Below are positions 26,607-35,432 of a DNA stretch of 64,000 nt, piece after piece. Position 1 is the stretch's first letter. Every line of letters starts with the position of its first letter. The notes under the pieces are model-generated. The model did no database searches and was not told the origin of the DNA. It saw nothing but the letters and a program-made list of their open reading frames with translations. This DNA is from Collimonas antrihumi (GTDB taxonomy: Bacteria; Pseudomonadota; Gammaproteobacteria; Burkholderiales; Burkholderiaceae_D), in assembly GCF_018304965.1 (NCBI RefSeq), contig NZ_JAGQED010000012.1, positions 1-64,000 on the forward strand, read 5' to 3'. The position numbers and the translations under genes are program-made.

Positions 26607-27647
26607 TTACTTGGCGGCCCAGGCAGTGAAGCGTTGCTCCAGTTCTTCACCGTGATCGGTCCAGAACGACAGGCTCAGTTGCAAGGCATCCTTGGCATTG
26701 GTCGGCGAGGTCGGTAAATTAGCCAGCACTTTCTGGTCCAGCATCTTGAGTGCATTGTTGTTCACCGGGCCGTAAGAGATATTGCTGGCGTAAGCTTTTT
26801 GCGAATCCGGCTTGCTGGCGAAGGCGATGAATTTCTCAGCATCGACCTTGTTCGGCGTACCCTTTGGAATCACCCAGAAATCGAGCGTGTAGATACTGCC
26901 GATCCAGCTCACTTTCAGATTCTTGCCTTCCCGTTGCGCGGCATCGATACGGCCGTTAAATGCGGTCGACATCACGACATCGCCTGCCACCAGGAATTGC
27001 GGCGGCTGCGCACCGGCTTCCCACCACTGAATATTCGGTTTGAGTTGGTCCAGTTTCTTGAAGGCGCGATCGACACCGGCTTTGGTGGCAAGCACTTTGT
27101 AGACGTCTTTCGGCGCCACCCCATCCGCCATCAGTGCGAATTCCAGCGTGTATTCGGCGCCCTTCTTCATGGCACGTTTGCCAGGGTATTTCTTGACGTC
27201 CCAGAAATCGGCCCAGGTCTTCGGTGCGACTTTCAGCTTGTCTGCATCGTAGGCCAGCACGGTCGACCAGACAAATGCACCGACACCGCATTCGTGGATG
27301 GCCGCAGGACTGAAATCGGCCTTGTTGCCGATCTTGCTGAAGTCGATTTTTTCGAGCAAGCCTTCTTCGCAAGCGCGGCCGATATCGCCGGCATCCACTT
27401 CCACTACGTCCCAGCTTACCTTCTTGGCTTCGACCATGGCTTTGACTTTCGCCAGCTCACCATTGAATTCGACTACCGTGATCTTGTCGCCGCTAGCCTT
27501 GGCATAGGGATCGATGTAGGCAACCTTCTGCGCTGCACCGTTGGCGCCACCGAAATTAACCACCGTCAGGGCTGCCGCCTGAGCCATGCCGATTGCAGCC
27601 AGCGACAATACAACGCTGGTAAAAACGGGTTTCAATAAAGCCTTCAT
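26607..27647 (-). CDS. potD: PotD-type periplasmic substrate-binding protein
   Basis: A 346-residue binding protein. The signal peptide ends about residue 24 (MKALLKPVFTSVVLSLAAIG, then MAQAA). The mature part begins LTVVNFGGANGAAQKVAYID, the pattern of the polyamine-binding family (SBP_bac_1/PotD). ATG at 27647 has GGAGAC upstream; a longer open frame of 9 residues was discarded. It lies between the ATPase and permease genes of the same transporter. The operon context with gabT and gabD suggests GABA, putrescine or a related amine as ligand. Confidence 0.85.
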   Translation of the reverse strand: MKALLKPVFTSVVLSLAAIGMAQAAALTVVNFGGANGAAQKVAYIDPYAKASGDKITVVEFNGELAKVKAMVEAKKVSWDVVEVDAGDIGRACEEGLLEKIDFSKIGNKADFSPAAIHECGVGAFVWSTVLAYDADKLKVAPKTWADFWDVKKYPGKRAMKKGAEYTLEFALMADGVAPKDVYKVLATKAGVDRAFKKLDQLKPNIQWWEAGAQPPQFLVAGDVVMSTAFNGRIDAAQREGKNLKVSWIGSIYTLDFWVIPKGTPNKVDAEKFIAFASKPDSQKAYASNISYGPVNNNALKMLDQKVLANLPTSPTNAKDALQLSLSFWTDHGEELEQRFTAWAAK

Positions 27648-27687
27648 CACGTCTCCTCGTGGATGTAAAAACAATTGCGGAAAACTG

Positions 27688-28836
27688 CTAAATAAAAATG
27701 CGCAGGTGCTTGGGATCTACGTCCAATGCTACCTGGGTGCCTTCATATAACCCGGCCAGCGCAGGGTCGTTCAAGGTAAGTTTGACGAAGCAGTCGTCTT
27801 GTTGCGGGATGGTGCAGCGCACCCGCACGTGATCGCCGAAATAGATCAGGCTGCTGACGCTGACACGCATAGCGCTTTCCGGAGCATCGGCGAGTGGTAA
27901 CAAACGAATCCGTTCCGGCCGGATGCAAGCCACAACCTGCTGACCGACGCTAGCCTGGTTGGCATTCAGGCCGTTCAGCAAACCGCCATGCGGCAAGCGC
28001 ACGGTGGCGCTACCGCCATCGGTCGCGGCCAGCACGCCATTGAAGCGATTGTTGTCACCGATGAAACCGGCGACGAACTGATTTTCCGGATATTCGTAGA
28101 GACGGTCGACCACCGCCAGCTGCTGGATGATGCCCTGGTCGAATACGGCGACGCGGTCCGACATGGTCAGCGCTTCGCTTTGATCATGGGTAACGTAGAC
28201 AAACGTCACGCCGAGACGCTTGTGCAAGGCTTTCAGCTCCAGCTGCATGTGCTCGCGCAGCTGCTTGTCGAGCGCGCCCAGCGGCTCATCCATCAGCACC
28301 AGCTTGGGATCGAACACCAACGCCCGCGCCAGCGCGATCCGTTGCTGCTGGCCACCGGAGAGTTGGGCCGGATAACGATCGCCGAATTTGCCCATCTGCA
28401 CCATATCCAGCGCTTTTTTTACCTTTTCGACGCGCTCGCTACCGCTGATATTGCGTACCTGCAATGGGTAGGCAACATTCTGCGCCACCGTCATGTGCGG
28501 AAACAGGGCGTAGTTCTGGAACACCATGCCGATGTTACGTTTATGCGGCGGCACTTTGTTGAGCAGTTGGCCGTCCAGCCGGATTTCACCGCCGGTAGGA
28601 AACTCGAATCCGGCCAGCATCATCAGGCAGGTAGTCTTGCCGGAACCGGACGGACCCAGCAAGGTAAGGAACTCGCCGCGCTGGATATCCAGGTTCAGGT
28701 TCTTGACGACCAGATTCTCGCCGTCATAGGTTTTCTTGACGCCGGAAAACTGCACCAGGATATCCGGCGCGCCTGGCTTATCGGCAACTTCCTTGGAGAC
28801 CAAGGGCAGGTGGGTGGCGATATTTTCTTGCTTCAA
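27688..28836 (-). CDS. potA: PotA-type ABC transporter ATPase
   Basis: A 382-residue ATPase: Walker A GPSGSGKT, signature [15 protein letters not shown], Walker [13 protein letters not shown], and a C-terminal TOBE domain (from about residue 290). It powers the Pot-type permease pair encoded downstream. The start is read as TTG at 28836, with GGGAG 6 bases before it and located just after the gabT stop; the only ATG in frame (28887) lies within gabT. The gap to gabT is 19 bases, so translation is probably coupled. Confidence 0.85.
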   Translation of the reverse strand: MKQENIATHLPLVSKEVADKPGAPDILVQFSGVKKTYDGENLVVKNLNLDIQRGEFLTLLGPSGSGKTTCLMMLAGFEFPTGGEIRLDGQLLNKVPPHKRNIGMVFQNYALFPHMTVAQNVAYPLQVRNISGSERVEKVKKALDMVQMGKFGDRYPAQLSGGQQQRIALARALVFDPKLVLMDEPLGALDKQLREHMQLELKALHKRLGVTFVYVTHDQSEALTMSDRVAVFDQGIIQQLAVVDRLYEYPENQFVAGFIGDNNRFNGVLAATDGGSATVRLPHGGLLNGLNANQASVGQQVVACIRPERIRLLPLADAPESAMRVSVSSLIYFGDHVRVRCTIPQQDDCFVKLTLNDPALAGLYEGTQVALDVDPKHLRIFI

Positions 28837-28855
28837 CTCATTCTCCCGACAAGTT

Positions 28856-30184
28856 TCAAGCAGCTGCGACAGTGCGCATCGCGGCACTCAGGATGGCCAG
28901 TGCCTCATCCATCAAGTTATCCTCAATCGTCAGCGGAAACAAGAAGCGGATCGCGTTACTGTAGACCCCGCAGCTCAACAACAGCAAGCCATTTTTGAGA
29001 GCTTCTGCCTGTACTTTCTTGGTAAAGTCGGCATCCGGCTGGCGTGTGCCCGGTTGCAGGAATTCCACTGCCACCATCGCTCCCAGGCCACGGATATCGG
29101 CAATCTGCGGAATCTCTGCGCGCAGACCTTCCAGCACCTGTTTCAGTTTGGCGCCGAGCAGATTGGCGCGCTCAACCAGTTTTTCTTCCTCGATCACGTC
29201 CAGCACCGCCAGCGCGGAAGCCACTGCCAGCGGGTTGCCGGCGTACGTGCCGCCCAGGCCACCGGGCGCAGCAGCATCCATGATCTCTGCGCGGCCGCAC
29301 ACCGCGGACAGCGGCATGCCACCGGCCAGGCTCTTGGCCATCGTCATCAAATCCGGAATCACGCCGGAATGTTCCACAGCGAACAGCTTGCCGGTACGGG
29401 CAAAGCCGGTTTGCACTTCGTCCACCACCAGCAAGATGCCATGCTCATCGCACAATTTACGCAGCGCCTGCATCAGCGCAGGCGGCGCAGCGTAGAAACC
29501 ACCCTCGCCTTGCACCGGTTCCAGGATGATGGCGGCAACGCGCTTGGGATCGACGTCGGCCTTGAACAGCGCTTGCAACGCCGCCAGGGAGCTTTCGACG
29601 CTGACGCCATGCAATTCGATCGGGAACGGCACGTGATACACCTCGGCCGGGAACGGCCCGAAGCCGACCTTGTACGGCGCCACTTTGCCGGTCAACGCCA
29701 TACCCATCATGGTACGGCCATGGAAAGCACCGGAAAACGCGATCACCGCGCTACGGCCGGTAGCGGCACGGGCGATCTTGACGGCGTTTTCTACCGCCTC
29801 GGCGCCGGTCGAAAAGAAAGTGGTTTTTTTAGCATGATCACCCGGGGTGATGGCGTTGATGCGCTCAGCCAGTTCGACATAGCTGGCGTACGGCACGATC
29901 TGATAGGCGGTGTGGGTGAATTTGCCCAGTTGTTCCTGGATCGCGGCCACCAGTTTCGGATGGCGATGGCCGGTGTTCAGAACGGCGATACCGGCGGCGA
30001 AATCGATGAAGCGGCGGTTTTCCACATCCCAGATTTCTGCGTTGAGTGCATGCGAGGCGTAGAAATCACACATGACGCCGACGCCGCGCGGGGTGGCGGC
30101 ATTTTTGCGTTGATGCAGAGCGGCGTTGGTGTTCGGGTTTGCTACAGCTGCAGCGGCGGCTGCGTGATATCCGTCGTTTTTCAT
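28856..30184 (-). CDS. gabT: 4-aminobutyrate aminotransferase GabT
   Basis: A 442-residue class III PLP aminotransferase that converts GABA plus 2-oxoglutarate to succinate semialdehyde plus glutamate. Seen are the phosphate-binding FFSTGAEAVENAVKIAR, the substrate loop FSGAFHGRTMMGMALTGK, the Asp-bearing LLVVDEVQTGFARTG and the PLP lysine in MTMAKSLAGGMPL. It is the first gene of the leftward operon gabT-potA-potD-potB-potC-gabD. It is divergent from a MocR/GabR-like regulator, with 116 bases between. Confidence 0.93.
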   Translation of the reverse strand: MKNDGYHAAAAAAVANPNTNAALHQRKNAATPRGVGVMCDFYASHALNAEIWDVENRRFIDFAAGIAVLNTGHRHPKLVAAIQEQLGKFTHTAYQIVPYASYVELAERINAITPGDHAKKTTFFSTGAEAVENAVKIARAATGRSAVIAFSGAFHGRTMMGMALTGKVAPYKVGFGPFPAEVYHVPFPIELHGVSVESSLAALQALFKADVDPKRVAAIILEPVQGEGGFYAAPPALMQALRKLCDEHGILLVVDEVQTGFARTGKLFAVEHSGVIPDLMTMAKSLAGGMPLSAVCGRAEIMDAAAPGGLGGTYAGNPLAVASALAVLDVIEEEKLVERANLLGAKLKQVLEGLRAEIPQIADIRGLGAMVAVEFLQPGTRQPDADFTKKVQAEALKNGLLLLSCGVYSNAIRFLFPLTIEDNLMDEALAILSAAMRTVAAA

Positions 30185-30260
30185 AATGGCTCCTTAATGC
30201 GTTGTACGCGTTATGCGGTTTTTGTATTAGCTTTGATGCATACTAAGGCCGAGCTGGATC

Positions 30261-30302
30261 TATAATATAGTGCCACTTTCAGTTTTCTAATGGAGCCACT
30301 TT
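30261..30302. promoter_or_regulatory. gabT / gabR-like regulatory region
   Basis: TATAAT stands at 30261-30266, and the word GCCACTTT occurs twice as a direct repeat (30272-30279 and 30295-30302, 23 bases apart). MocR-type regulators such as GabR bind direct repeats of this spacing. The second repeat overlaps the TTG start of the regulator, suggesting autorepression. Confidence 0.45.
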
Positions 30303-31806
30303 GCGCATCGCCTCGCTTACCGATTTCTTGCTGATGCGCATTGAGCGCGGCGCCGACGGCACAGTCGCCAAGGCCGTCGGCACGCCACTTAACCGGCAGA
30401 TTTATCAAGCCATCCGTGAGGCTATCTTGTCGCAACTGCTGCCATCCGGCTGGCAATTGCCTTCATCACGCGATCTGGCGCGCGAACTGACGATATCGCG
30501 CAATACGGTGACCTATGCCTATGAGCAGCTGATCGCCGAAGGTTATCTGGAAACCCGTGCCGGTTCCGGCACCTTCATCGCCGACACCACGCCCGACCAA
30601 ATTCCAGAGATGCGCCTGAACACGCCGCCGCTGACCGATCCCAGCGGCGAGTCGGAACTGTCGGCGCACGGCGCGCAACTGATCCAGCAGGCTGGCGTCA
30701 GCGATTTGCAGTGGGGCGCGTTCATGCCCGGCGTGCCGGATGTGACGCTATTCCCTAACAAGATCTGGAGCCGCCTGCAAAACAAGCATTGGCGCCGCTC
30801 ACGCGCAGAGCTGCTGACCTATGGCGACGCCGGCGGTTATATGCCGCTGCGCGAAGCGATAGCCGAATATTTACGCATCGCGCGTTCAGTCAACTGCAAT
30901 GCCAGCCAGGTGATCATCACTACCGGCATCCATCAATCGCTGGATATCGTCGTCAAGTTGCTGGGAGAACATGGCGATAGCGCCTGGGTCGAAGATCCCT
31001 GTTACTGGGGCACGCGCAGCGTCCTCAATTCGCTCGGGATCAAGCCGGTAGCGATCCCGGTCGACTCGGAAGGCATGCGCATGCGGTTGGCCAACCTGCG
31101 TCAGCCGCCACGGTTTATCTGCGCCACGCCGTCTCACCAGTATCCGCTGGGGATGGTGATGAGCCTGTCGCGGCGGCGCATGTTGCTGGAGTACGCGGCA
31201 ACCCGCAAAGTCTGGATCATCGAAGACGATTACGACAGCGAATTCCGTTACGGCAGCCGGCCGCTGGCGTCATTGCAAGGCATGGATACCGACGACCGCG
31301 TGCTGTACATGGGCACCTTCAGCAAGACCATGTTCCCCAGCCTGCGCATCGGCTTCATGGTGGTGCCGGAATCGCTGGCGAAGGTATTTGCGATCGGCGT
31401 CTCCGAGCTGTATCGCGGCAGCCAGGTGTTCATGCAGGCGATCATGGCCGACTTCATGACCGAAGGACATTTCGCTTCGCATATCCGGCGCATGCGGGTG
31501 TTGTATGCCGAGCGCCTGCACTTGCTGCAAGCTGCAATCGAACGTCATTTCGGCGACCGCATCACGCTCACCGGCGGTGAGGCCGGCCTGCATCTGGCGC
31601 TACGCTTGCCGGTGCAATGCGACGATCGGGCGATCAGCCGCGCGGCGCGTGAAGCGGGGATTGTGGCGCGGCCGCTGTCGCGTTATTACATGAATGCCGA
31701 GACTACCCGCAATGGCTTGCTGCTGGGTTATGCCTGCGTGCCGAATGAGCAGATAGCACCGGCTTTCGACAAGTTGGCGGCCATCATAAAGGCGCATTGG
31801 AAATGA
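30301..31806 (+). CDS. gabR: MocR/GabR-like regulator (GntR HTH fused to aminotransferase fold)
   Basis: A 501-residue MocR-type protein. The GntR-type winged helix is at about residues 28-95 (LNRQIYQAIREAILSQLLPS, LPSSRDLARELTISRNTVTY). The rest is a PLP-binding class I aminotransferase fold, with the PLP lysine in MGTFSKTMFPSLRIGF and DDYDSEFRY upstream. GabR-type members sense GABA and PLP and activate gabT/gabD. The start is TTG at 30301 with GGAG upstream. It is divergent from gabT, which fits control of the whole catabolic operon. Confidence 0.88.
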   Translation: MRIASLTDFLLMRIERGADGTVAKAVGTPLNRQIYQAIREAILSQLLPSGWQLPSSRDLARELTISRNTVTYAYEQLIAEGYLETRAGSGTFIADTTPDQIPEMRLNTPPLTDPSGESELSAHGAQLIQQAGVSDLQWGAFMPGVPDVTLFPNKIWSRLQNKHWRRSRAELLTYGDAGGYMPLREAIAEYLRIARSVNCNASQVIITTGIHQSLDIVVKLLGEHGDSAWVEDPCYWGTRSVLNSLGIKPVAIPVDSEGMRMRLANLRQPPRFICATPSHQYPLGMVMSLSRRRMLLEYAATRKVWIIEDDYDSEFRYGSRPLASLQGMDTDDRVLYMGTFSKTMFPSLRIGFMVVPESLAKVFAIGVSELYRGSQVFMQAIMADFMTEGHFASHIRRMRVLYAERLHLLQAAIERHFGDRITLTGGEAGLHLALRLPVQCDDRAISRAAREAGIVARPLSRYYMNAETTRNGLLLGYACVPNEQIAPAFDKLAAIIKAHWK

Positions 31807-31850
31807 AAAATGAAAGCTGTCCCGAGCCCGACCGAAACCAAGGAGAACTC

Positions 31851-32636
31851 ATGAAGAAATTTGTTTTTGCGCTGATGTTGGTGCTCAGCGCCGCAGGCAC
31901 CTCTGTAACTACCTCGGCATCCGCCCAAGCGGTGCCATCGCGGCTGGACGAAGTCGTCAAATCCGGTAATCTCCGCGTTTGCATGACCGGCGATTACAAG
32001 CCGTTTACTTTTTTCAAGAGTGACAACAGTTTTGAAGGTATCGATGTCGATCTGGCCAAATCGCTGGCCAAGGCGCTCGGCGTCGAAGCGCGCTTTGTCA
32101 AAACCAGCTGGACCAACCTGACCAGCGACTTCCTGGAGAAGTGCGATATCGCGATGGGCGGGGTATCGGTGACGCTGGAGCGCCAAAAGAAAGTGTCGTT
32201 TTCGGCACCGCACATGGTGGATGGCAAGGCTGCGATTGCGCGTTGCAGCGATGTCGGCAAGTTCCAGTCGCTGACGGCGATCGACCAGCCGGCGACCCGC
32301 GCCATCGTCAATCCGGGCGGCACCAATGAGCGTTTCGCCCGCGCCAACTACAAACAGGCGCAGCTGATCCTGTATCCCGATAACGTCACCATCTTCGACC
32401 AGATCGTGCAGGGAAAAGCCGATGTGATGGTGACCGACGCCAGCGAAACCCTGTGGCAGGCGAAGCTGCATCCGCAGTTATGCGCGATTCGTCCTGAACA
32501 ACCGCTGCAATTCTCGGAAAAAGCTTTCATGCTGCCGCGCGGCGACGTGCCGTTCAAGGAATTCGTCGACACCTGGATGCATCAGCTGAAAGCGACCGGC
32601 GACTACGACCGGGTATTCAACCAGTGGCTAAAATAG
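31851..32636 (+). CDS. pheC: Periplasmic cyclohexadienyl dehydratase (PheC-like)
   Basis: A 261-residue exported protein with a signal peptide ending near residue 26 (SASA-QA). It has the fold of amino-acid-binding proteins, but residues 40-240 agree closely with Pseudomonas PheC as I recall it: MTGDYKPFTFF, the VNPGGTNERFARANYKQA stretch, and YPDNVTIFDQIVQGKADVMV. PheC turns prephenate or arogenate into phenylpyruvate or phenylalanine in the periplasm. An amino-acid ABC binding protein is the alternative, but no permease is adjacent. ATG at 31851 has AAGGAG. It follows the GabR-like gene by 44 bases. Confidence 0.75.
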   Translation: MKKFVFALMLVLSAAGTSVTTSASAQAVPSRLDEVVKSGNLRVCMTGDYKPFTFFKSDNSFEGIDVDLAKSLAKALGVEARFVKTSWTNLTSDFLEKCDIAMGGVSVTLERQKKVSFSAPHMVDGKAAIARCSDVGKFQSLTAIDQPATRAIVNPGGTNERFARANYKQAQLILYPDNVTIFDQIVQGKADVMVTDASETLWQAKLHPQLCAIRPEQPLQFSEKAFMLPRGDVPFKEFVDTWMHQLKATGDYDRVFNQWLK

Positions 32637-32653
32637 AACCAGGCTTGCGAAAA

Positions 32654-33466
32654 TTAACCCTGCTTGCTGGCCGACTGCTGCGCGATCTTGTTCTTCCTGA
32701 TCGATTTCAGATGGGCAGCGACAGCGGTCGCCAGCTGACGCGCCCATAGCGAGACGCCGCTGGCCGACGGATGATAGCCATCGGAAGCCATCAGCGTGTG
32801 ATCGTTGATGTCGATCAGGATCGGCACCCGTGTCACGCGCAAATTGTTGAGATCGGCGGGCAGAGTGGCAATCAACTCCTCCACCGTTTCGTCCAGCGCC
32901 TTGGCTTTCATGCCAAGCACATAACGCAGAGGTTCAGGCAACGCCGGAAAAGCGTGGATAGGCGGAATACCGGAAATCACGATCAGACGCGGCGACAGAT
33001 GCGCCTGCAGGTCACGCATCAATTGCAACAGCTCGGCCCGATAGCGGCGGCAGGAACGGAACGCGGTGGTGTCATTGACGCCAAAGGCGATCAGCACGAT
33101 ATCCACTTTTTGCGACGCCACCTGCGGCAACATGGTCTTGACCGCATCGCTCAGGGTCGCGCCATTTTCCCCGACCGCCTGCCAGGTCACGGTACGCTGC
33201 AGGCGCATCGCCAGCGCAGCGGCAAACTGGCCGGTAATCGCTTCGTAATGGGTGGCGACGCCGACCCCGGCTACCGGCGATTCGCCGATAGTCAGTAATG
33301 CCAGCGGCCGCTGCGGCGGTTCCGTGGCGCTGGCAATCTGTGCCTGGCCGATAGTCGGTCCCTTGGCTTCCGGCAGGCGTGGCGTGAGGCGGCGAGTGCG
33401 ACGGCCTTGTATGATCAGCCACGGCAAGAGCGGTAATGCAATCAGTTCCGGCAACCAGCGGCGCAC
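32654..33466 (-). CDS. SGNH/GDSL-family hydrolase
   Basis: A 270-residue esterase-like protein with an N-terminal hydrophobic stretch (residues 5-20) that may anchor or export it. The SGNH blocks are clear: GES with Ser63 (block I), GVND with Asn131 (block III) and DGYH with Asp229/His232 (block V). Such enzymes deacylate lipids, sugars or peptidoglycan; the substrate is open. It converges with pheC and stands alone. A 12-base tandem repeat lies 57 bases upstream of its start. Confidence 0.85.
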   Translation of the reverse strand: MRRWLPELIALPLLPWLIIQGRRTRRLTPRLPEAKGPTIGQAQIASATEPPQRPLALLTIGESPVAGVGVATHYEAITGQFAAALAMRLQRTVTWQAVGENGATLSDAVKTMLPQVASQKVDIVLIAFGVNDTTAFRSCRRYRAELLQLMRDLQAHLSPRLIVISGIPPIHAFPALPEPLRYVLGMKAKALDETVEELIATLPADLNNLRVTRVPILIDINDHTLMASDGYHPSASGVSLWARQLATAVAAHLKSIRKNKIAQQSASKQG

Positions 33467-33522
33467 TTCATGTCTCCTTGATTATTACTATCGTCCAGGA
33501 TCAAACTATTTTATTTATATGA

Positions 33523-33570
33523 TTTTGCTCAACGTTTTGCTTAACGTTTTGCTTAACGTTTTGCTTAACG
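33523..33570 (+). repeat. Tandem repeat, four copies of 12 bases
   Basis: TTTTGCTTAACG is repeated four times without gaps (the first copy has one change, TTTTGCTCAACG). It lies between the starts of the hydrolase gene and the PPK2 gene end. Its multiple-of-12 length would allow slippage, possibly altering expression. Confidence 0.85.
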
Positions 33571-33602
33571 GCAAGCAATTATAGTGGTTAGCGGCCGTCA
33601 AT

Positions 33603-34409
33603 TCATTCAATCTTCAAGCCTTTTAATTCTGGCTTGGGCGGCGGCGGTTTCAATTTCAGATCAGCAAGGGTTTCCATCAAAATACTGGCAATCGCCAGGT
33701 TGCGATGCGTCTTGGAGTTGGCCGGGATCACGTACCAAGGCGCGTGATCGGCATCGGTAGCTTCGATCGCTTTCCCGAACAACTCCTGATACTTGTCCCA
33801 GCTTTTGCGCTCTTCCAGATCTTGCAGGTCGAATTTCCAATGTTTGGTTGGATCGTCGATACGTTCTTGCAGGCGAGCACGCTGCTCGTCTTTCGAAATG
33901 TGCAGCAGACACTTGATGATTGTAGTACCAGTTTCGGCCAACATCCTTTCAAAATCGCGAATCTGGCCGTAGCGGCGTTCACATTCGGCCTCATCGATCC
34001 AGTCATGCACCCGGGTGACCAGTACGTCTTCATAGTGGCTGCGGTTGAACACCACGATTTCGCCCTGCCGCGGCACCTGCTGATGCACCCGCCATAAATA
34101 ATCGTGGGCGCGTTCGATGGGGGTCGGCGCCTTGAAATCGGCAATCTGGATGCCTTGGGGATTGATCAGGTTAAACACCCCTTTTACGGTGCCGTCCTTG
34201 CCGCTGGTGTCGATGCCCTGCAATACCACCAGTATCTTGTGCTGCTGGGCGGCATATAGCATTTCCTGTTGCACGGCGATTTGTGCCGCCAACTCGATAA
34301 CCAGCTCTTTATCCTTGATTTTGTCGCCGCTGGAAAGCGGCTTCTCCGCGGCGTCGGCATCCTTGATCTTGGTCTGCTTGCCGGCGCGGAACTGCTTGCA
34401 TGCTTTCAT
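33603..34409 (-). CDS. ppk2: Polyphosphate kinase 2 family protein
   Basis: A 268-residue PPK2 of the one-domain type, which transfers phosphate between polyphosphate and nucleotides. Walker A is in LQGIDTSGKDGTVKGV, the Walker B region is IVVFNRSHYEDVLVTRVHDW, and the lid ISKDEQRARLQERIDDPTKH with FDLQDLEERKSWDKYQ completes the family pattern. The ATG at 34409 has GGAG upstream; an earlier start at 34433 is possible. It is followed by no operon partner. Direction of the reaction and AMP/ADP preference cannot be read with certainty. Confidence 0.88.
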   Translation of the reverse strand: MKACKQFRAGKQTKIKDADAAEKPLSSGDKIKDKELVIELAAQIAVQQEMLYAAQQHKILVVLQGIDTSGKDGTVKGVFNLINPQGIQIADFKAPTPIERAHDYLWRVHQQVPRQGEIVVFNRSHYEDVLVTRVHDWIDEAECERRYGQIRDFERMLAETGTTIIKCLLHISKDEQRARLQERIDDPTKHWKFDLQDLEERKSWDKYQELFGKAIEATDADHAPWYVIPANSKTHRNLAIASILMETLADLKLKPPPPKPELKGLKIE

Positions 34410-34465
34410 TGCTCTCTCCGATAACGTGGCCACGCGGGTGGTATTGTCCTGGTAGTGCTGGGTGC

Positions 34466-34906
34466 TTACAGAATCCCGTGCAGATTGCCGAGCGCGTGCT
34501 CGATCTTGATGCAGCTATCCATCTCGACCTGGATGCCGTTGGCGCGCGCCTTGGCCGCGGCGCCTTCATTGACGATGCCGAGCTGCATCCAGATGCAGCG
34601 TGCATCGATCATGATTGCCTCGCCGACGATCGGTGGAATGTCCTCTGCCTTGCGGAAACAATCGACGATGTCGATTTTCTGGTTGTCCGCTGCCAGTGCT
34701 TTCGCCGCATCGAACAGATTGGCGTAGCAATGCTCTCCAAGGATGTGAGCGCCTACATGCATCGGATTGACCGGGATAATCCGATAACCGCGTTCCTGCA
34801 TGTAACGGGCCACGCCGTAGCTCGGCCGGTCCGGTTTGGACGACAGGCCGACGATGGCGATGATCGGGTTGGCAGGGTTGGAAACGGGAGCGGATGTATT
34901 TGGCAT
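34466..34906 (-). CDS. CoA-binding protein (YccU family)
   Basis: A 146-residue single-domain Rossmann protein of the CoA_binding_2 family: IIAIVGLSSKPDRPSYGVAR (nucleotide loop), YMQERGYRIIPVNP and IDIVDCFRKAEDIPPIVGEA. Members bind CoA but their role is unknown. It lies 56 bases upstream of the PPK2 gene on the same strand, so the two may be co-transcribed. Confidence 0.85.
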   Translation of the reverse strand: MPNTSAPVSNPANPIIAIVGLSSKPDRPSYGVARYMQERGYRIIPVNPMHVGAHILGEHCYANLFDAAKALAADNQKIDIVDCFRKAEDIPPIVGEAIMIDARCIWMQLGIVNEGAAAKARANGIQVEMDSCIKIEHALGNLHGIL

Positions 34907-35085
34907 GAGTTCTACTATGATGGACTTGTCGGCGTGAGTGGATTCTTGCGTGAGAGATCTTGCTTAAAGCGCTTTGCATGATCTTACCGCGAGAATCTGA
35001 TTTCCTGCCAGCAACCTCACGGCGGGTTGTTCAACCACCCTGCTCTTGCCACACAACCACACAACCAAACAACATAACGCGCCAA

Positions 35086-35214
35086 TTACCTGACAACGTT
35101 CATGCCGGCCGGGTCGACTTTAGGTGTCGGCGCCGTGTCGACTGGTTTCTCGCAAGCGCACAGGCCGATTGCCAGCAGAGCAATAGTGAGGAAATGCCAT
35201 AACCGGATTTTCAT
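35086..35214 (-). CDS. Small lipoprotein, 42 residues
   Basis: A short frame beginning MKIRLWHFLTIALLAIGLCA, with a lipobox around LCAC (acyl-cysteine at residue 21), followed by an acidic/Pro-rich tail (EKPVDTAPTPKVDPAG). AGGAG precedes the ATG at 35214 at good spacing. The mature peptide of about 22 residues resembles the tiny lipoproteins (LptM/YifL-like) of proteobacteria in size and layout; LptM helps LptD fold, but identity is not proven. It stands alone upstream of the CoA-binding gene on the same strand. Confidence 0.65.
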   Translation of the reverse strand: MKIRLWHFLTIALLAIGLCACEKPVDTAPTPKVDPAGMNVVR

Positions 35215-35372
35215 ATGCCTTCTCCTGCCAGTATTTTAGGTACGAAAGGCTGGTTGCGCACGGTTTGATACATCTTAGCATGCAGGGCGGCCAGGCCTTT
35301 TTGCCTCCTATGTGATAAGTACATCATTAAAAACCGCGATGGAAAGTATTAAAGACAAACCGTTCAGGCAAC

Positions 35373-35398
35373 AAAAAAGCAGCCGAAGCTGCTTTTTC
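35373..35398 (-). terminator. Terminator of the ATP synthase operon
   Basis: Reading leftward, AAAAAGCAGC - TTCG - GCTGCTTTTTT forms a stem closed by a UUCG tetraloop with a T run after it, 35 bases past the atpC stop. The A run on the other side would let it work in both directions. Confidence 0.9.
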
Positions 35399-35432
35399 TT
35401 GTTGCCATCCGAAATGCAGGCGAACTACAAAA

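Noticed and set aside
28736-30265. Open frame of 509 codons on the plus strand opposite gabT
   Set aside because: It covers gabT completely; its composition (His, Gln and Arg rich) is typical of a shadow frame.
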